Position numbers and translations under genes: made by a program. Below are positions 7,613-18,525 of a DNA stretch of 32,450 nucleotides, in pieces; within the stretch, counting starts at the first letter, position 1; each line of letters starts with the position of its first letter. The stretch is from Gemmatimonadota bacterium (GTDB lineage Bacteria; Gemmatimonadota; Gemmatimonadetes; Longimicrobiales; RSA9). The notes beneath the pieces were generated by a model. That model did not search any database. It saw only the letters and a program-made list of their open reading frames with translations, and was not told the DNA's origin. Location: NCBI GenBank assembly GCA_016209965.1, contig JACQVE010000050.1, forward strand, positions 1-32,450, given 5' to 3'.

Positions 7613-8748
7613 GCCGCGCCCGCCAGTAGCTCGGCGGCCATTCGGGTCACGCGTCTGGCTGCCGTACCCGCGTTGTCGGCGTGGGGGTAGGCCAGCGCAG
7701 CGCGCACCCTGCCCAGCCCCTCTATGACGCTGCGGCGAGTCGAGGACTCGGCTCGCAGCAGCGAGATTACGGCGTCGCTGAGCGCGGCGGGCGTCGCCTG
7801 CTCCTGCACCAGCTCGGGCACCAGCCGCTCCCCGGCCACGAGATTCACCAGCCCGATGTGCGGCACCTTCACCAGCCGCCGGGCCAGCCACAGCGTGGCG
7901 GGGTGGGCTCGATAAGCAATCACCATGGGCACGCCGGCCAGTGCCGCCTCCAGGGTCGTCGTCCCCGACTTCACGAGCGCAGCGTCAGAGTGTGCCAGCA
8001 GCTCCCGTGCGTTCAAGACTCGGGGGTACCCCGCCCCTAGGTACGCGGCCGGCGAAAGCACCGGTGACTGGGCAATGACTGGCTGAACCTCGGCGCGCCG
8101 CAGCCCGATCCGGCGCGCCGTCTCGAGAAAGAGATGCAGGTGGCGGTTGAGCTCCTGGGCGCGCGAGCCCGGAAAAAGGGCCAGGATCGGACGCCCAGGA
8201 TCGAGCCCCACCCGCCGGCAAAACTCTTCGCGCGACGACTCCACCGGCGGCAGATCCAGGAGCGGGTGGCCGACGAACTCTGCCCGTGCGCCGGCCGCCT
8301 GGAACAGCGGCTCCTCGAAGGGCAGCACGAGCGCCATCCGATCGGCACGTTCCGCGAGCTGCTTCACCCGGCCTTCATGCCACGCCCAGACCTGAGGCGC
8401 AATGTAATACAAGACCGGAATGGCGCGGTCGCGCGCCAGGCGAGCCAGCCGCAGGTTAAAACCGGGATAGTCAATCAGCAGGAGGAGCTCCGCACCCCGC
8501 GCCTCCAGCTCCCGCCGCAGCCGCTGCAGTAAACGCGCAAAGTACGGCAGGTGCTGGATGACCTCGGCAAAGCCCATGACGCCGAGGCGGTCCAGGTCGG
8601 CCAGCAGCTCGACCCCGGCTTCGGCCATGCGCGGGCCGCCCAGCCCAAAGAGCTGGACGTCTGGCCACTGCCGCCTCAGCTCGCGGGCGACGGCGGCACC
8701 ATGAAGGTCACCGGACAGCTCGCCCGCCGACAGGAAGACTGTACGCAC
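7609..8748 (-). CDS. lpxB: lipid-A-disaccharide synthase LpxB
   Basis: LpxB (GT19) condenses UDP-2,3-diacylglucosamine with lipid X to make the beta-1,6 disaccharide of lipid A. The 379-residue protein matches the family length. It begins VFLSAGELSGDLHGA, followed by FGLGGPRMAEAGVELL, LGVMGFAEVIQHLP, LLIDYPGFNLRLA, YYIAPQVWAWHEGRVKQL and FVGHPLLD. The C-terminal sugar-nucleotide domain contains LFPGSRAQELNRH and VKSGTTTLEAALAGVPMVIAYR. The start is GTG at 8748 with GAGGGAG just upstream; this Shine-Dalgarno overlaps the stop of the micro-ORF at 8756-8872. It ends in a GTGA overlap with the acyltransferase gene. Confidence 0.96.
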   Translation of the reverse strand: MRTVFLSAGELSGDLHGAAVARELRRQWPDVQLFGLGGPRMAEAGVELLADLDRLGVMGFAEVIQHLPYFARLLQRLRRELEARGAELLLLIDYPGFNLRLARLARDRAIPVLYYIAPQVWAWHEGRVKQLAERADRMALVLPFEEPLFQAAGARAEFVGHPLLDLPPVESSREEFCRRVGLDPGRPILALFPGSRAQELNRHLHLFLETARRIGLRRAEVQPVIAQSPVLSPAAYLGAGYPRVLNARELLAHSDAALVKSGTTTLEAALAGVPMVIAYRAHPATLWLARRLVKVPHIGLVNLVAGERLVPELVQEQATPAALSDAVISLLRAESSTRRSVIEGLGRVRAALAYPHADNAGTAARRVTRMAAELLAGAA

Positions 8749-8755
8749 CGCTCCC

Positions 8756-8872
8756 TCACACGATCCGGCTCAAGTACCAGATCAGCAGCAGCACCAGGCC
8801 GAGGGCCGCGACCAGCTTCCACAGCGGAGGCGGCCTTCCCGGACCCCGGGCTCTTTCACGCCGGCCCTGCAT
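8756..8872 (-). CDS. 38-residue single-pass membrane micro-protein, unknown function
   Basis: A short ORF fills the gap between the oxidoreductase gene and lpxB. It has a basic N-terminus (MQGRRERARGPGRPPP), then LWKLVAALGLVLLLIWYL as one transmembrane helix, then SRIV. Positive charge on the N-terminal side predicts a cytoplasmic N-terminus. The ATG at 8872 overlaps the upstream stop by 17 bases; a second in-frame ATG at 8881 would add three residues. Its TGA lies inside the ribosome-binding region of lpxB (GTGTGAGGGAGCGGTG), so its translation would end where lpxB translation begins. No homologue is recognised. It could be a genuine operon protein or a translational coupling device. The exact fit between neighbours and the compact helix argue against chance. 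Confidence 0.55.
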   Translation of the reverse strand: MQGRRERARGPGRPPPLWKLVAALGLVLLLIWYLSRIV

Positions 8873-9845
8873 GAGCGACATGTCCCTCGATTCTCTGCAC
8901 GATCTCCAGTGCAACCGCCAGTGCGCGCCGCCCCTCTGCGCCCGAAACGCTCACGGGAGTCCGCCCCGCAACTGCCGCGACGAAGCTCTCCAGCTCACAG
9001 CGGAGCGGCTCGACTCCATCGCCATCGAAGGAGATGCGTTCCACCACGTCGTGCAGGGAGCTGGCGCCGAGCGGCGTACCCGGATCCAGCACCACGCCCG
9101 GACGCAGGCGCAGGAACACGCCGCGTCCCGCCGCCAGGTCAAGACTGATGTAGCCCGATCGCTGGAAGAAGCGAATCTTCCGCATCCTCTCGAGCGAGAC
9201 CCGGCTGGCCGTGAGGTTGGCCACGGCGCCCCCCTCGAATTCCAGCCGCGCGTTCGCGATATCCGGACTCGGCGTCAGCACCGGCACGCCGGCCGCGGCG
9301 ATCGCCGTCACACCGCGCCGCATCACACTGAGCACCAGGTCCAGGTCATGAATCATGAGGTCCAGCACAACGGGCACATCCGTGCCCCGTCGCCCGAATG
9401 GCGCCAGCCGGTGGCTCTCGACGAATAGCGGTTCGTCCAGGTACGGCTCGCACGCCCGCAACGCACGGTTGAAGCGCTCCACGTGCCCGATCTGCACCAC
9501 ACTCCCGGTGGCGGCCGCGGCTTCCAGGATCCGGTCGGCCGCCTCCAGCGTCAGGGCAATCGGCTTCTCGATCAACACGTGCACTCCCTGGCGCAGCGCA
9601 GCGCAAGCCACGGCCTCGTGTGCCGGCGTCGGAACCGCAACGACCAGCGCGTCCACGGCCTCCAGCAGTGCCTCGAGACGTTCGAAAGCCGGCACCCCAA
9701 TGCTGCGCCCCACCTCCGCCAAACGGCCGGGCTCCGCGTCGTGGACGCCCGCCAGCTTCGCCAAGGGCAGGTTGCTCAGCAATCGGGCGTGATGAAAGCC
9801 CACACTCCCGACCCCGGCCACACCGAGCCGCAGCCGCTCCGGCAT
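8856..9845 (-). CDS. Gfo/Idh/MocA family oxidoreductase in the lipid A cluster (GnnA-like position)
   Basis: An NAD(P)-dependent sugar oxidoreductase of about 329 residues. The N-terminal Rossmann motif GVAGVGSVGFHHARLL has GVGSVG at 11-16. It is followed by VVAVPTPAHEAVA and the family lysine in VLIEKPIALT (EKP at 93-95). The second half has the GFO-type C-terminal sheet (GHVERFNRAL, LDLMIHDLDLVL). The ATG at 9845 lies 5 bases after the lpxA stop; a longer in-frame extension runs through antisense lpxA sequence and is rejected. In Acidithiobacillus, gnnA (same superfamily) and the aminotransferase gnnB lie between lpxA and lpxB and make the 3-amino sugar precursor of lipid A. Here only the oxidoreductase is present, so the substrate is open: UDP-GlcNAc or another nucleotide sugar. 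Confidence 0.88.
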   Translation of the reverse strand: MPERLRLGVAGVGSVGFHHARLLSNLPLAKLAGVHDAEPGRLAEVGRSIGVPAFERLEALLEAVDALVVAVPTPAHEAVACAALRQGVHVLIEKPIALTLEAADRILEAAAATGSVVQIGHVERFNRALRACEPYLDEPLFVESHRLAPFGRRGTDVPVVLDLMIHDLDLVLSVMRRGVTAIAAAGVPVLTPSPDIANARLEFEGGAVANLTASRVSLERMRKIRFFQRSGYISLDLAAGRGVFLRLRPGVVLDPGTPLGASSLHDVVERISFDGDGVEPLRCELESFVAAVAGRTPVSVSGAEGRRALAVALEIVQRIEGHVAHAGPA

Positions 9846-9850
9846 TGCGC

Positions 9851-10648
9851 TCAGAGAGAGATCCCGCGATCGCTCTCTTCGACAAAGGCGAGAAAGCGGT
9901 CGACTTCCGGGAAGAGTTCCAGCTCGAGGCGGGCGCGTTCCAGCGCTTGCGTCACGTTGAGAGCCTCGTGGAAAAAGAGGCGGTACGCCCGCTTCAGCTC
10001 GCGGCGCACTTCCTCCGCAAGGCCGCGGCGCTGCAGCCCCACGCTGTTCAAGCCGTACAACCGGATCGGGTTGCCGGCCGCCTTCACGTACGGCGGCACG
10101 TCCTTGGGCACGCGCGAGGCGCCGCCCACAAACGCATGGCAGCCGATGCGCACGAACTGGTGGACCGCCGTCAGGCCACCCACGATGGCGAACTCCTCGA
10201 TCCGGACGTGTCCGCCCATGTTGACGGCGTTGGACAGGATGACGTGGTCGCCGATCACACAGTCGTGGGCCACATGGGCGTAGGCCATAATCAGGCAGTT
10301 GCACCCGACCTCGGTCACGCCGCGAGCTGCCGTGCCGCGATTCAGCGTCGCATATTCCCGCACCACGGTCCGGTCCCCTACCGTCAGCAGCGTCGCTTCG
10401 CCGGCGTATTTCAGGTCCTGGGGATCCGTGCCCAGCACCGCTCCATAGTGGATGGCGCAACCCTCGCCAATGCGCGTATCCCGCTCGATGAGCACGTGCG
10501 CGCCCAGCCGCGTGCCCGCGCCTATCAGGACATTGGGCCCGACAATCGAGTACGGCCCCACAACCACGTCGGCGCCCAGCTCCGCGCCGCGGTCGACGAT
10601 CGCGGTCGGGTGCACCTCGGCGGAAGGCAGCACGTTAGCGTCTAGCAT
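9851..10648 (-). CDS. lpxA: UDP-N-acetylglucosamine acyltransferase LpxA
   Basis: LpxA is the first enzyme of lipid A synthesis, moving an R-3-hydroxyacyl chain from ACP to the 3 position of UDP-GlcNAc. The 265-residue protein is a left-handed beta-helix with hexapeptide repeats, plus the LpxA C-terminal helical domain (GLQRRGLAEEVRRELKRAYR). DPQDLKYAGE at 75-84 and AYAHVAHDCVIGD hold the catalytic His (H128, equivalent to E. coli H125). The Gly pair in AFVGGASRV includes the position of E. coli Gly173, a residue that sets acyl chain length; its retention is compatible with a long chain, by inference. The ATG at 10648 has GGAGG upstream, 13 bases after the lpxC/fabZ stop. The next gene starts 5 bases downstream. 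Confidence 0.96.
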   Translation of the reverse strand: MLDANVLPSAEVHPTAIVDRGAELGADVVVGPYSIVGPNVLIGAGTRLGAHVLIERDTRIGEGCAIHYGAVLGTDPQDLKYAGEATLLTVGDRTVVREYATLNRGTAARGVTEVGCNCLIMAYAHVAHDCVIGDHVILSNAVNMGGHVRIEEFAIVGGLTAVHQFVRIGCHAFVGGASRVPKDVPPYVKAAGNPIRLYGLNSVGLQRRGLAEEVRRELKRAYRLFFHEALNVTQALERARLELELFPEVDRFLAFVEESDRGISL

Positions 10649-10661
10649 TCCTGCTGCCTCC

Positions 10662-11948
10662 TCAGCGCTCCACGATCCGCGCCATCATTTCGGCCTCCGC
10701 CACGACCTGACCGTCCACGGTGCCAACTCCGCGCATGCGGCAGACGTGCCGCCGGAACTGGAGCATCTCCAGCTCGAAACGGATCTGGTCTCCCGGCGTT
10801 ACCGGGCGCCGCCACTTCACGTTGTCCAGCGACATGAAGTAGACAACCTTCCCTTCCGGGTTTTCTACCGCATCCATGAGCAGCAAGCCGCCCACTTGCG
10901 CCATGGCCTCGATGATCAGGACGCCCGGCATGATGGGGTGACCCGGGTAGTGACCCTGGAAGAACGGCTCGTTGATCGTGACGTTCTTGATACCCACGAT
11001 CCGCTTGCCGGGCTCGAATTCGACCACCCGGTCTACCAGGAGCATCGGGTAGCGATGCGGGAGATACTGCATGATCTTCTGGATGTCCACGATGGGGCGC
11101 ATACCCTGGCTGCTCCCCACCCGCAACAGCTCGCGCGCCAGTGCGAGATTCCCGGCGTGGCTCGGGCGGTCCGCCACCACATGCGCCCGCAGCCGCCGCC
11201 CCAACAGCGCCAGATCGCCAATCACGTCGCCGATCTTGTGGCGCACGAACTCGTCCGGGAAACGCAGCTCCCCTGCCGCCAGCCCGGAGTCGTCCAGCAC
11301 GATGGCGTTCTCCAGACTCGCGCCCAAGGCCAGGCCGCGTGCCCGCAACTGCTCCGCCTCTCGCAGAAAGCCGAAGGTGCGGGCCGGCGCCACCGCCTCC
11401 GCAAAATCCCGCGGCTGCACGTCGAAGGAGCCGAACTGCCGCTGCACCAGCGGATGATCAAATTCGATGCTGGCGGACACTCGCAGCCCGCCGGCGGAGC
11501 CCGCCAGATAGGAAGCACCGGCCTCTGCGACCTGCACCGGGTCGCGCAGCTCCAGCACTTCCGCTGCCCTGTCCTGGGCCACAACCCCCGCTCCGCCCAG
11601 CAGATCGACGAAAGGCCGGAAGCTCCCGTCCATGATGGGAACCTCCGGCCCGTCCAGCTCGATCCACAAGTTGTCGATCTCCAGCGCCGCCACCGCGGCC
11701 AGCACATGCTCTACCGTGTGGACGCGCACGGAATCCGCCGCCAACGTCGTACTCCGCTCCGTGGAGGCCACGTGCTCGAGGTCCGCCGGAACCTCGGGCG
11801 CCCCCTCCACATCAACTCGGCGGAAGCGACGCCCCGTACCCGGCTCTGCCGCACGGAAGCGGAGCACGGCCCGCTCCCCGGTGTGCAAGCCGGCCCCCTC
11901 TAACTGGACCGCGGCTCCGATGGTCTGCTGGCGCGGCGAGGAGCTCAT
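10662..11948 (-). CDS. lpxC/fabZ: fused UDP-3-O-acyl-GlcNAc deacetylase / 3-hydroxyacyl-ACP dehydratase (LpxC-FabZ)
   Basis: One 428-residue ORF joins two enzymes. Residues about 7-272 are LpxC, the zinc deacetylase that commits to lipid A synthesis. Zinc ligands fit H81 (HTVEH), H237 and D241 (HKIGDVIGD), with E80 and H264 (RPSHAGN) in the active site. Residues about 287-428 are FabZ, the fatty-acid dehydratase: [17 protein letters not shown], catalytic H333 in [12 protein letters not shown] and E347 in IEAMAQ. The linker of about 15 residues has no stop or frameshift. Both active sites look intact, so both activities are expected. They compete for the same R-3-hydroxyacyl-ACP pool, and fusion fixes their ratio. 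The fusion is known in Bacteroidota and relatives. The start is in an ATGA overlap with lpxD. Confidence 0.96.
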   Translation of the reverse strand: MSSSPRQQTIGAAVQLEGAGLHTGERAVLRFRAAEPGTGRRFRRVDVEGAPEVPADLEHVASTERSTTLAADSVRVHTVEHVLAAVAALEIDNLWIELDGPEVPIMDGSFRPFVDLLGGAGVVAQDRAAEVLELRDPVQVAEAGASYLAGSAGGLRVSASIEFDHPLVQRQFGSFDVQPRDFAEAVAPARTFGFLREAEQLRARGLALGASLENAIVLDDSGLAAGELRFPDEFVRHKIGDVIGDLALLGRRLRAHVVADRPSHAGNLALARELLRVGSSQGMRPIVDIQKIMQYLPHRYPMLLVDRVVEFEPGKRIVGIKNVTINEPFFQGHYPGHPIMPGVLIIEAMAQVGGLLLMDAVENPEGKVVYFMSLDNVKWRRPVTPGDQIRFELEMLQFRRHVCRMRGVGTVDGQVVAEAEMMARIVER

Positions 11949-12976
11949 GTGTCGGATGAGGTGCGGCGTAGTAACTTCAATTCCAAAGCCTGGATGCGCT
12001 TCACCAGCTCAGGCAGGCGAAAGAGCGCCGCCTGGGCCCGCAGCGCCTGCTTGTGAGGGCGGGCCGGGTAGCCACTATAGACCGCCCCTGCCGGCACATC
12101 CCCGAACACACCCGCTCGCGCGGCAATGGTCGCGCCATCGCCCACCTCGACATGGCCGGGCAGCCCGGCCTGACCGGCCAGCGTTACACGCCGGCCCACG
12201 GTGGTGCTCCCCGCGATCCCGACCTGCGCCACAATCACGCTGTGCTCGCCAACGCGCACGTTGTGGCCGATGTGGACGAGGTTGTCGATCTTGACGCCGT
12301 CGCCGATTTCGGTCGCTCCGATCGAGCCTCGGTCAATGGTGGTGTTCGCTCCGATCTCGACATCGGCGCCGATCACGCACTCGCCCACCTGCGGGATCTT
12401 ATGATGGGCGCCATCGATTTGCACGTAGCCGAAGCCGTCCACGCCTACGCGCACGCCGCTGTGCAGAATGGAGCGCGGCCCAATGCGCACACGGGGGTAC
12501 AGCGTCACGTGGGGATAGAGCACCACGTCGTCGGCGAGAGTACACTGGGCTCCCACGACGGTATGGGCGCCAATGCGAACGCGGTCCCCCATCCGTGCGC
12601 CGGTGCCGATAACGGCGTAAGGCCCGATGGTCGCAGCCGCGCCCATGGCCACACCCGCGGCGAGCACTGCGGTGGGATGGACTCCCGGCTCTGCTGTAGG
12701 CTCGGGATAGAGCCGGGGGAGCAACGCTGCGAGCGCGCGATGTACGTCGCTGACGACGATGCGGGGCCCCTTCGGCGCTGCCCGCGCGGCCAAGGTCGGT
12801 GAGACGAGGAGCGCCCCGGCTCGGGCGCGCGGAACATGGGGGAGGTAGCGGGGGTGCGCAAGGAACGACAACTGCTGCGGCCCGGCGCGGTCCAGCGGTG
12901 CCACGCCTGTGAGTTCGGGGTCCCCCTCGCCTTCGAGGCTGCCCCCGACCAGGACGGCGATCTCCGATGCTCTCAC
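11945..12976 (-). CDS. lpxD: UDP-3-O-(3-hydroxyacyl)glucosamine N-acyltransferase LpxD
   Basis: LpxD adds the second R-3-hydroxyacyl chain, to the 2-amino group of UDP-3-O-acylglucosamine. The 343-residue protein has the N-terminal uridine-binding domain ([12 protein letters not shown]), then a left-handed beta-helix of hexapeptide repeats from about residue 100. [18 protein letters not shown] and [15 protein letters not shown] hold the conserved histidines of the active site. The C-terminal helix ([18 protein letters not shown]) completes the fold. The start is GTG at 12976 with no strong Shine-Dalgarno, 43 bases after the skp stop. The gene ends in an ATGA overlap with lpxC/fabZ. Confidence 0.96.
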   Translation of the reverse strand: MRASEIAVLVGGSLEGEGDPELTGVAPLDRAGPQQLSFLAHPRYLPHVPRARAGALLVSPTLAARAAPKGPRIVVSDVHRALAALLPRLYPEPTAEPGVHPTAVLAAGVAMGAAATIGPYAVIGTGARMGDRVRIGAHTVVGAQCTLADDVVLYPHVTLYPRVRIGPRSILHSGVRVGVDGFGYVQIDGAHHKIPQVGECVIGADVEIGANTTIDRGSIGATEIGDGVKIDNLVHIGHNVRVGEHSVIVAQVGIAGSTTVGRRVTLAGQAGLPGHVEVGDGATIAARAGVFGDVPAGAVYSGYPARPHKQALRAQAALFRLPELVKRIQALELKLLRRTSSDT

Positions 12977-13019
12977 AGGTGCGGCCCCGCTCGATCCGCC
13001 GGCTGCGAGGGGTGGCGCG

Positions 13020-13550
13020 CTAGGGCTGCTTGTTGGCCGTGGCCTTCAGCCGTGTTAGTACCTTCTCCGTGATGTCCAGTGCAGGATCCGCTGCAATCAG
13101 GCCACCCGCCGCCGCATCCAGGATGAGCGAGTACGCCTCTTCCTTGCGGATCTCGTTGATCACGGCGCTAATCTTGGTCATGATGGGCTGCACCAGCTCC
13201 GCCTGCCGCTTCGTCGCCTGATCCTCGAGCTGACCCGCCCGCTGCTGGAATTCCCGCTGCTTGGTGCGGATCGCTTCCTCGCGCGTGCGCTTGACCTCCG
13301 GGGAAAGCATGACCTGCTGCTGGTCGTATTCGCCTACCATCTTCTTGAGATCGGTCTCGAGCTGATCCAGCTCCCCCTTGTAGCGGGCCATGTCCTTCTC
13401 GAACGCCTGTCTCGCCTCCTTGGCGCCGGGCGCCTCGGCCATGATCTTCTGGGAGTCGATGTAGGCGAGCTTCGGAACCTGCGCCCACCCGGGCGTGGTC
13501 ACACCCATCAGGCCGGCAGCCGTCACCAGACTCTTCACCAAAGTTCGCAT
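13020..13550 (-). CDS. skp: periplasmic OmpH/Skp-family chaperone
   Basis: Skp/OmpH is a trimeric periplasmic chaperone that holds unfolded outer-membrane proteins and passes them to BamA. The 176-residue product has a Sec signal peptide ([20 protein letters not shown], cleavage likely after GWA). The mature start, [20 protein letters not shown], is the family signature. Long charged coiled-coil arms follow from about residue 35 to 140. The C-terminal strand [20 protein letters not shown] and the final helix match the body domain. I chose the ATG at 13550; the in-frame extension upstream would overlap bamA and places a charged stretch before the signal peptide. It is 25 bases after the bamA stop, the usual bamA-skp-lpxD order. 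Confidence 0.93.
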   Translation of the reverse strand: MRTLVKSLVTAAGLMGVTTPGWAQVPKLAYIDSQKIMAEAPGAKEARQAFEKDMARYKGELDQLETDLKKMVGEYDQQQVMLSPEVKRTREEAIRTKQREFQQRAGQLEDQATKRQAELVQPIMTKISAVINEIRKEEAYSLILDAAAGGLIAADPALDITEKVLTRLKATANKQP

Positions 13551-13575
13551 CCTGAGGATTCTCTCTTTCTCGCGG

Positions 13576-16007
13576 TTAGAACGTAGGGCCAAGCTTGAAA
13601 TGGAGCTGCCAGCCCGGTACCACCTTGTCGAACCCGTACGCGTAATCTAGGCCCAACGGGCCGAACGGCGTGACCAGGGTCACGCCCAGACCGGCGCCCC
13701 TGAGCAGTCGGGTCGGGTTGATCTCCCGCGGGCTGCGCCACACATTGCCTGCGTCGTAAAACAGGGACAAAGACAGGTTGTCGTTGAAGCGCACGGCGTA
13801 TTCCGCACTCAAGCGCAGGTACGCGTCGCCGAAGCGGTCCTCGAGCAGAACGCCCGGTACACCGCGGGGAATGTGGCCGCGCGGCGTGACCGTGGTTTCC
13901 TCATAGCCGCGCAGCGGACGGCCGAACTGGACGCCGCCCATCCAGAAGCGCTCAAAGGGGAAGCGCTCGGCGTTGCCGAAGAGCGCGCCGGCCTCCGCGC
14001 TAACCCCCAGCGTGAACCGGATGGGTCGGCTCCCCGGTTGGCCGCCTCCCACCTGACCTGCCGGAACGTACCAGCTCGCACCGGCCGTGTATTTCTGGAA
14101 ATCGCCGTCCCCCCCGAGCAGCCCGCCGCTGAAGCTCCCCTCCAGCTCGTGCCGCGTCCCCGAAACCGGGAACAGCGGGTGGTCCAGCGTGTTACGCACC
14201 AGGCTGAGCGAGATCGTGCTCTGCACCCCGGGCGGCAAGGCGAAGAGGGATGCCGTCTCGAGCCCCGAGGCCTGCTGGTACGTGGTCCGGGAAAGCGAGT
14301 AGCCCAGGAAGACGCGGCTCCACCGGTCGGTCGGCAGCGGGAGACCAAAGCGCAATGATCCCCCCGTGCGCCGCCGCTGCCCCTCCGAGAAGCGGAAGAA
14401 CCTGTCCCGCGCACTGAAGAGGGACGCCGAACCACTGACGCGCGAGCCCAGCATGGCCGGATCGCTGTAGCTCGCCTCGAGATTGTTGGAGAACCTGCCA
14501 AACTCCCAGCGCAGGTGCCCCGCCTTGGCTTGCCCGAACAGGTTGGGCTGATCGTAGCCCAGGAAGCCGGCAACCCCCGTACCGCCGCCCAGCGCCGTGC
14601 CGAAGTTGATCGCGCCCGTCTGCCGCTCCTTGACGTCAAAGGTGATGTCGACATCCCCCTTGTCATTCGGCTGGATGTCCGGCAGCGGCAGCGGGGTCTC
14701 GAAGAAGCCCAGGGCCATCACGTTCTTGTAGCTCTGGATCAGCAGATCCTCGTTGTACACATCCCCCGGGAGCAGCAGGATCCGGTCGCGGATCACGTTC
14801 TCGTGCGTGAAGGTGTTGCCCGTGACGCTCACCCGGTTCACGTAGGCGGGCTCGCCCTCCCGGATCTCCCAGGCAACCTGCACGGCCGGCTCGCCCCCGG
14901 CCGTCTCGGTGCGCTCGATCACCGGCTGCACACGCGCATACAGGTATCCCTGGTTGCGGTAAAGCTGGGATACCCGGTCCGTAGCCCTCTGGAAGGCAAC
15001 CTGATCGAACACGCCGCCTCCCTCTTTGCCGCCGTCGCTGCCAAAGCCCAGCCCCCGCAGCAAGCCGCCCCGCTCGCGGTCGAAGTAGCGCTTCAGCTCG
15101 TCGGCCGGGAACCGGCGGTTCCCGCGCACATCGAACGCCGCCAACTGGTAGCGCTCCCCCTCGTTCACCTTCACCACCAGCCTGGCCTTCCCCCTCTCCG
15201 GGTCCACGACCAGCGTGTCACCCCCCACCGCGAAATCGATGTAGCCCCGCTGCGCGTAGAACTCGGGCAGCTTGTCGCGCAGGTCGGCCTGCAGCTTGGC
15301 CTCTTCGTACGTGCCGTCCCGGAACCAGAAGAAGCCCTCTGGCTTGGTGTCGAGAGCCTTGCGCAGCTGCTCGTCATCAAACACCTGGTTGCCCTCGAAC
15401 TCCACGGCGGCGAGCGCGATACGGTGGCCTTCCGTCACCTGGAAGACGAGCCGCTGCTCGCCCGGCCGGTCGCGGATCGGCTCCAGGCGATGCTCGATCG
15501 CCCGCACACGGTACCCCTTGTCCGCCAACAGCTTGCGCATCATGTGCTCCGCTTCGGCCACCTTCGACGGCCGCAGCGGCACGCCGGGATTCAGCCCCAC
15601 GGTGTCTCGAACCGTGCGGCCATTCACGTGCTCGAGCCCGCGGAACTCGACGTCGCCTATATAGGGCTGTTCCGCCACCTGCACCACCAGCACGACGGGG
15701 GCGGACGGGCCCCCGCCGGCCTGCCGCGCGTATACCTGCACGTCGCGATAATGCCCCGATACCCAGAGCCGGCGGATCGCGCGCTGGATCTCGCGGAAGG
15801 TGATCGTGTCCCCCGCACGCAGCCCCGACTCCGCCTGTACCACCGCCTCGGGCCGGCGCTGGTTGCCCTGCACCTTTACGCTGTCGATGACCACCGGGCC
15901 AGCCGCCGCCGCTTGCTCCTGCGCGAACAGAATGGCGGCGCCTGGCCACGCCAGGGCCGCCAGGAGCAGGGTGACCAGAATGGCGAGCCCCGTCTGGACT
16001 ACTCCCC

Positions 16008-16011
<4 letters not shown>
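13576..16011 (-). CDS. bamA: outer membrane protein assembly factor BamA
   Basis: BamA inserts beta-barrel proteins into the outer membrane. The 811-residue protein has a signal peptide (hydrophobic core around 8-30) and a series of POTRA domains to about residue 420 (for example VIDSVKVQGNQRRPEAVV, LAAVEFEGNQVFDDEQL, YVNRVSVTGNTFTHENVI). A 16-stranded barrel completes it. The loop 6 motif appears as RPLRGYEE, the counterpart of VRGF. The barrel ends FGPLGLDYAYGFDK...KLGPTF with a terminal Phe, as expected for a Bam substrate. Its ATG lies in an ATGA overlap with the clpC stop, an unusual neighbour. A Gly-rich insert (GFGSDGGKEGGG) interrupts one POTRA. skp, lpxD and lpxC/fabZ follow. Confidence 0.96.
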
Positions 16012-18482
<2,471 letters not shown>

Positions 18483-18525
18483 GGTGCGCCTCGTCGCCGG
18501 AGACACCTGTCAACGGAACCGCCGT

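Noticed and set aside
9846-10460. N-terminal extension of the oxidoreductase to 534 residues
   Set aside because: It lies within lpxA in another frame and has no domain character.
10452-11903. 483-codon plus-strand ORF over lpxC/fabZ
   Set aside because: Antisense shadow with His/Arg/Gln-rich composition, opposite a gene whose active-site residues are intact.
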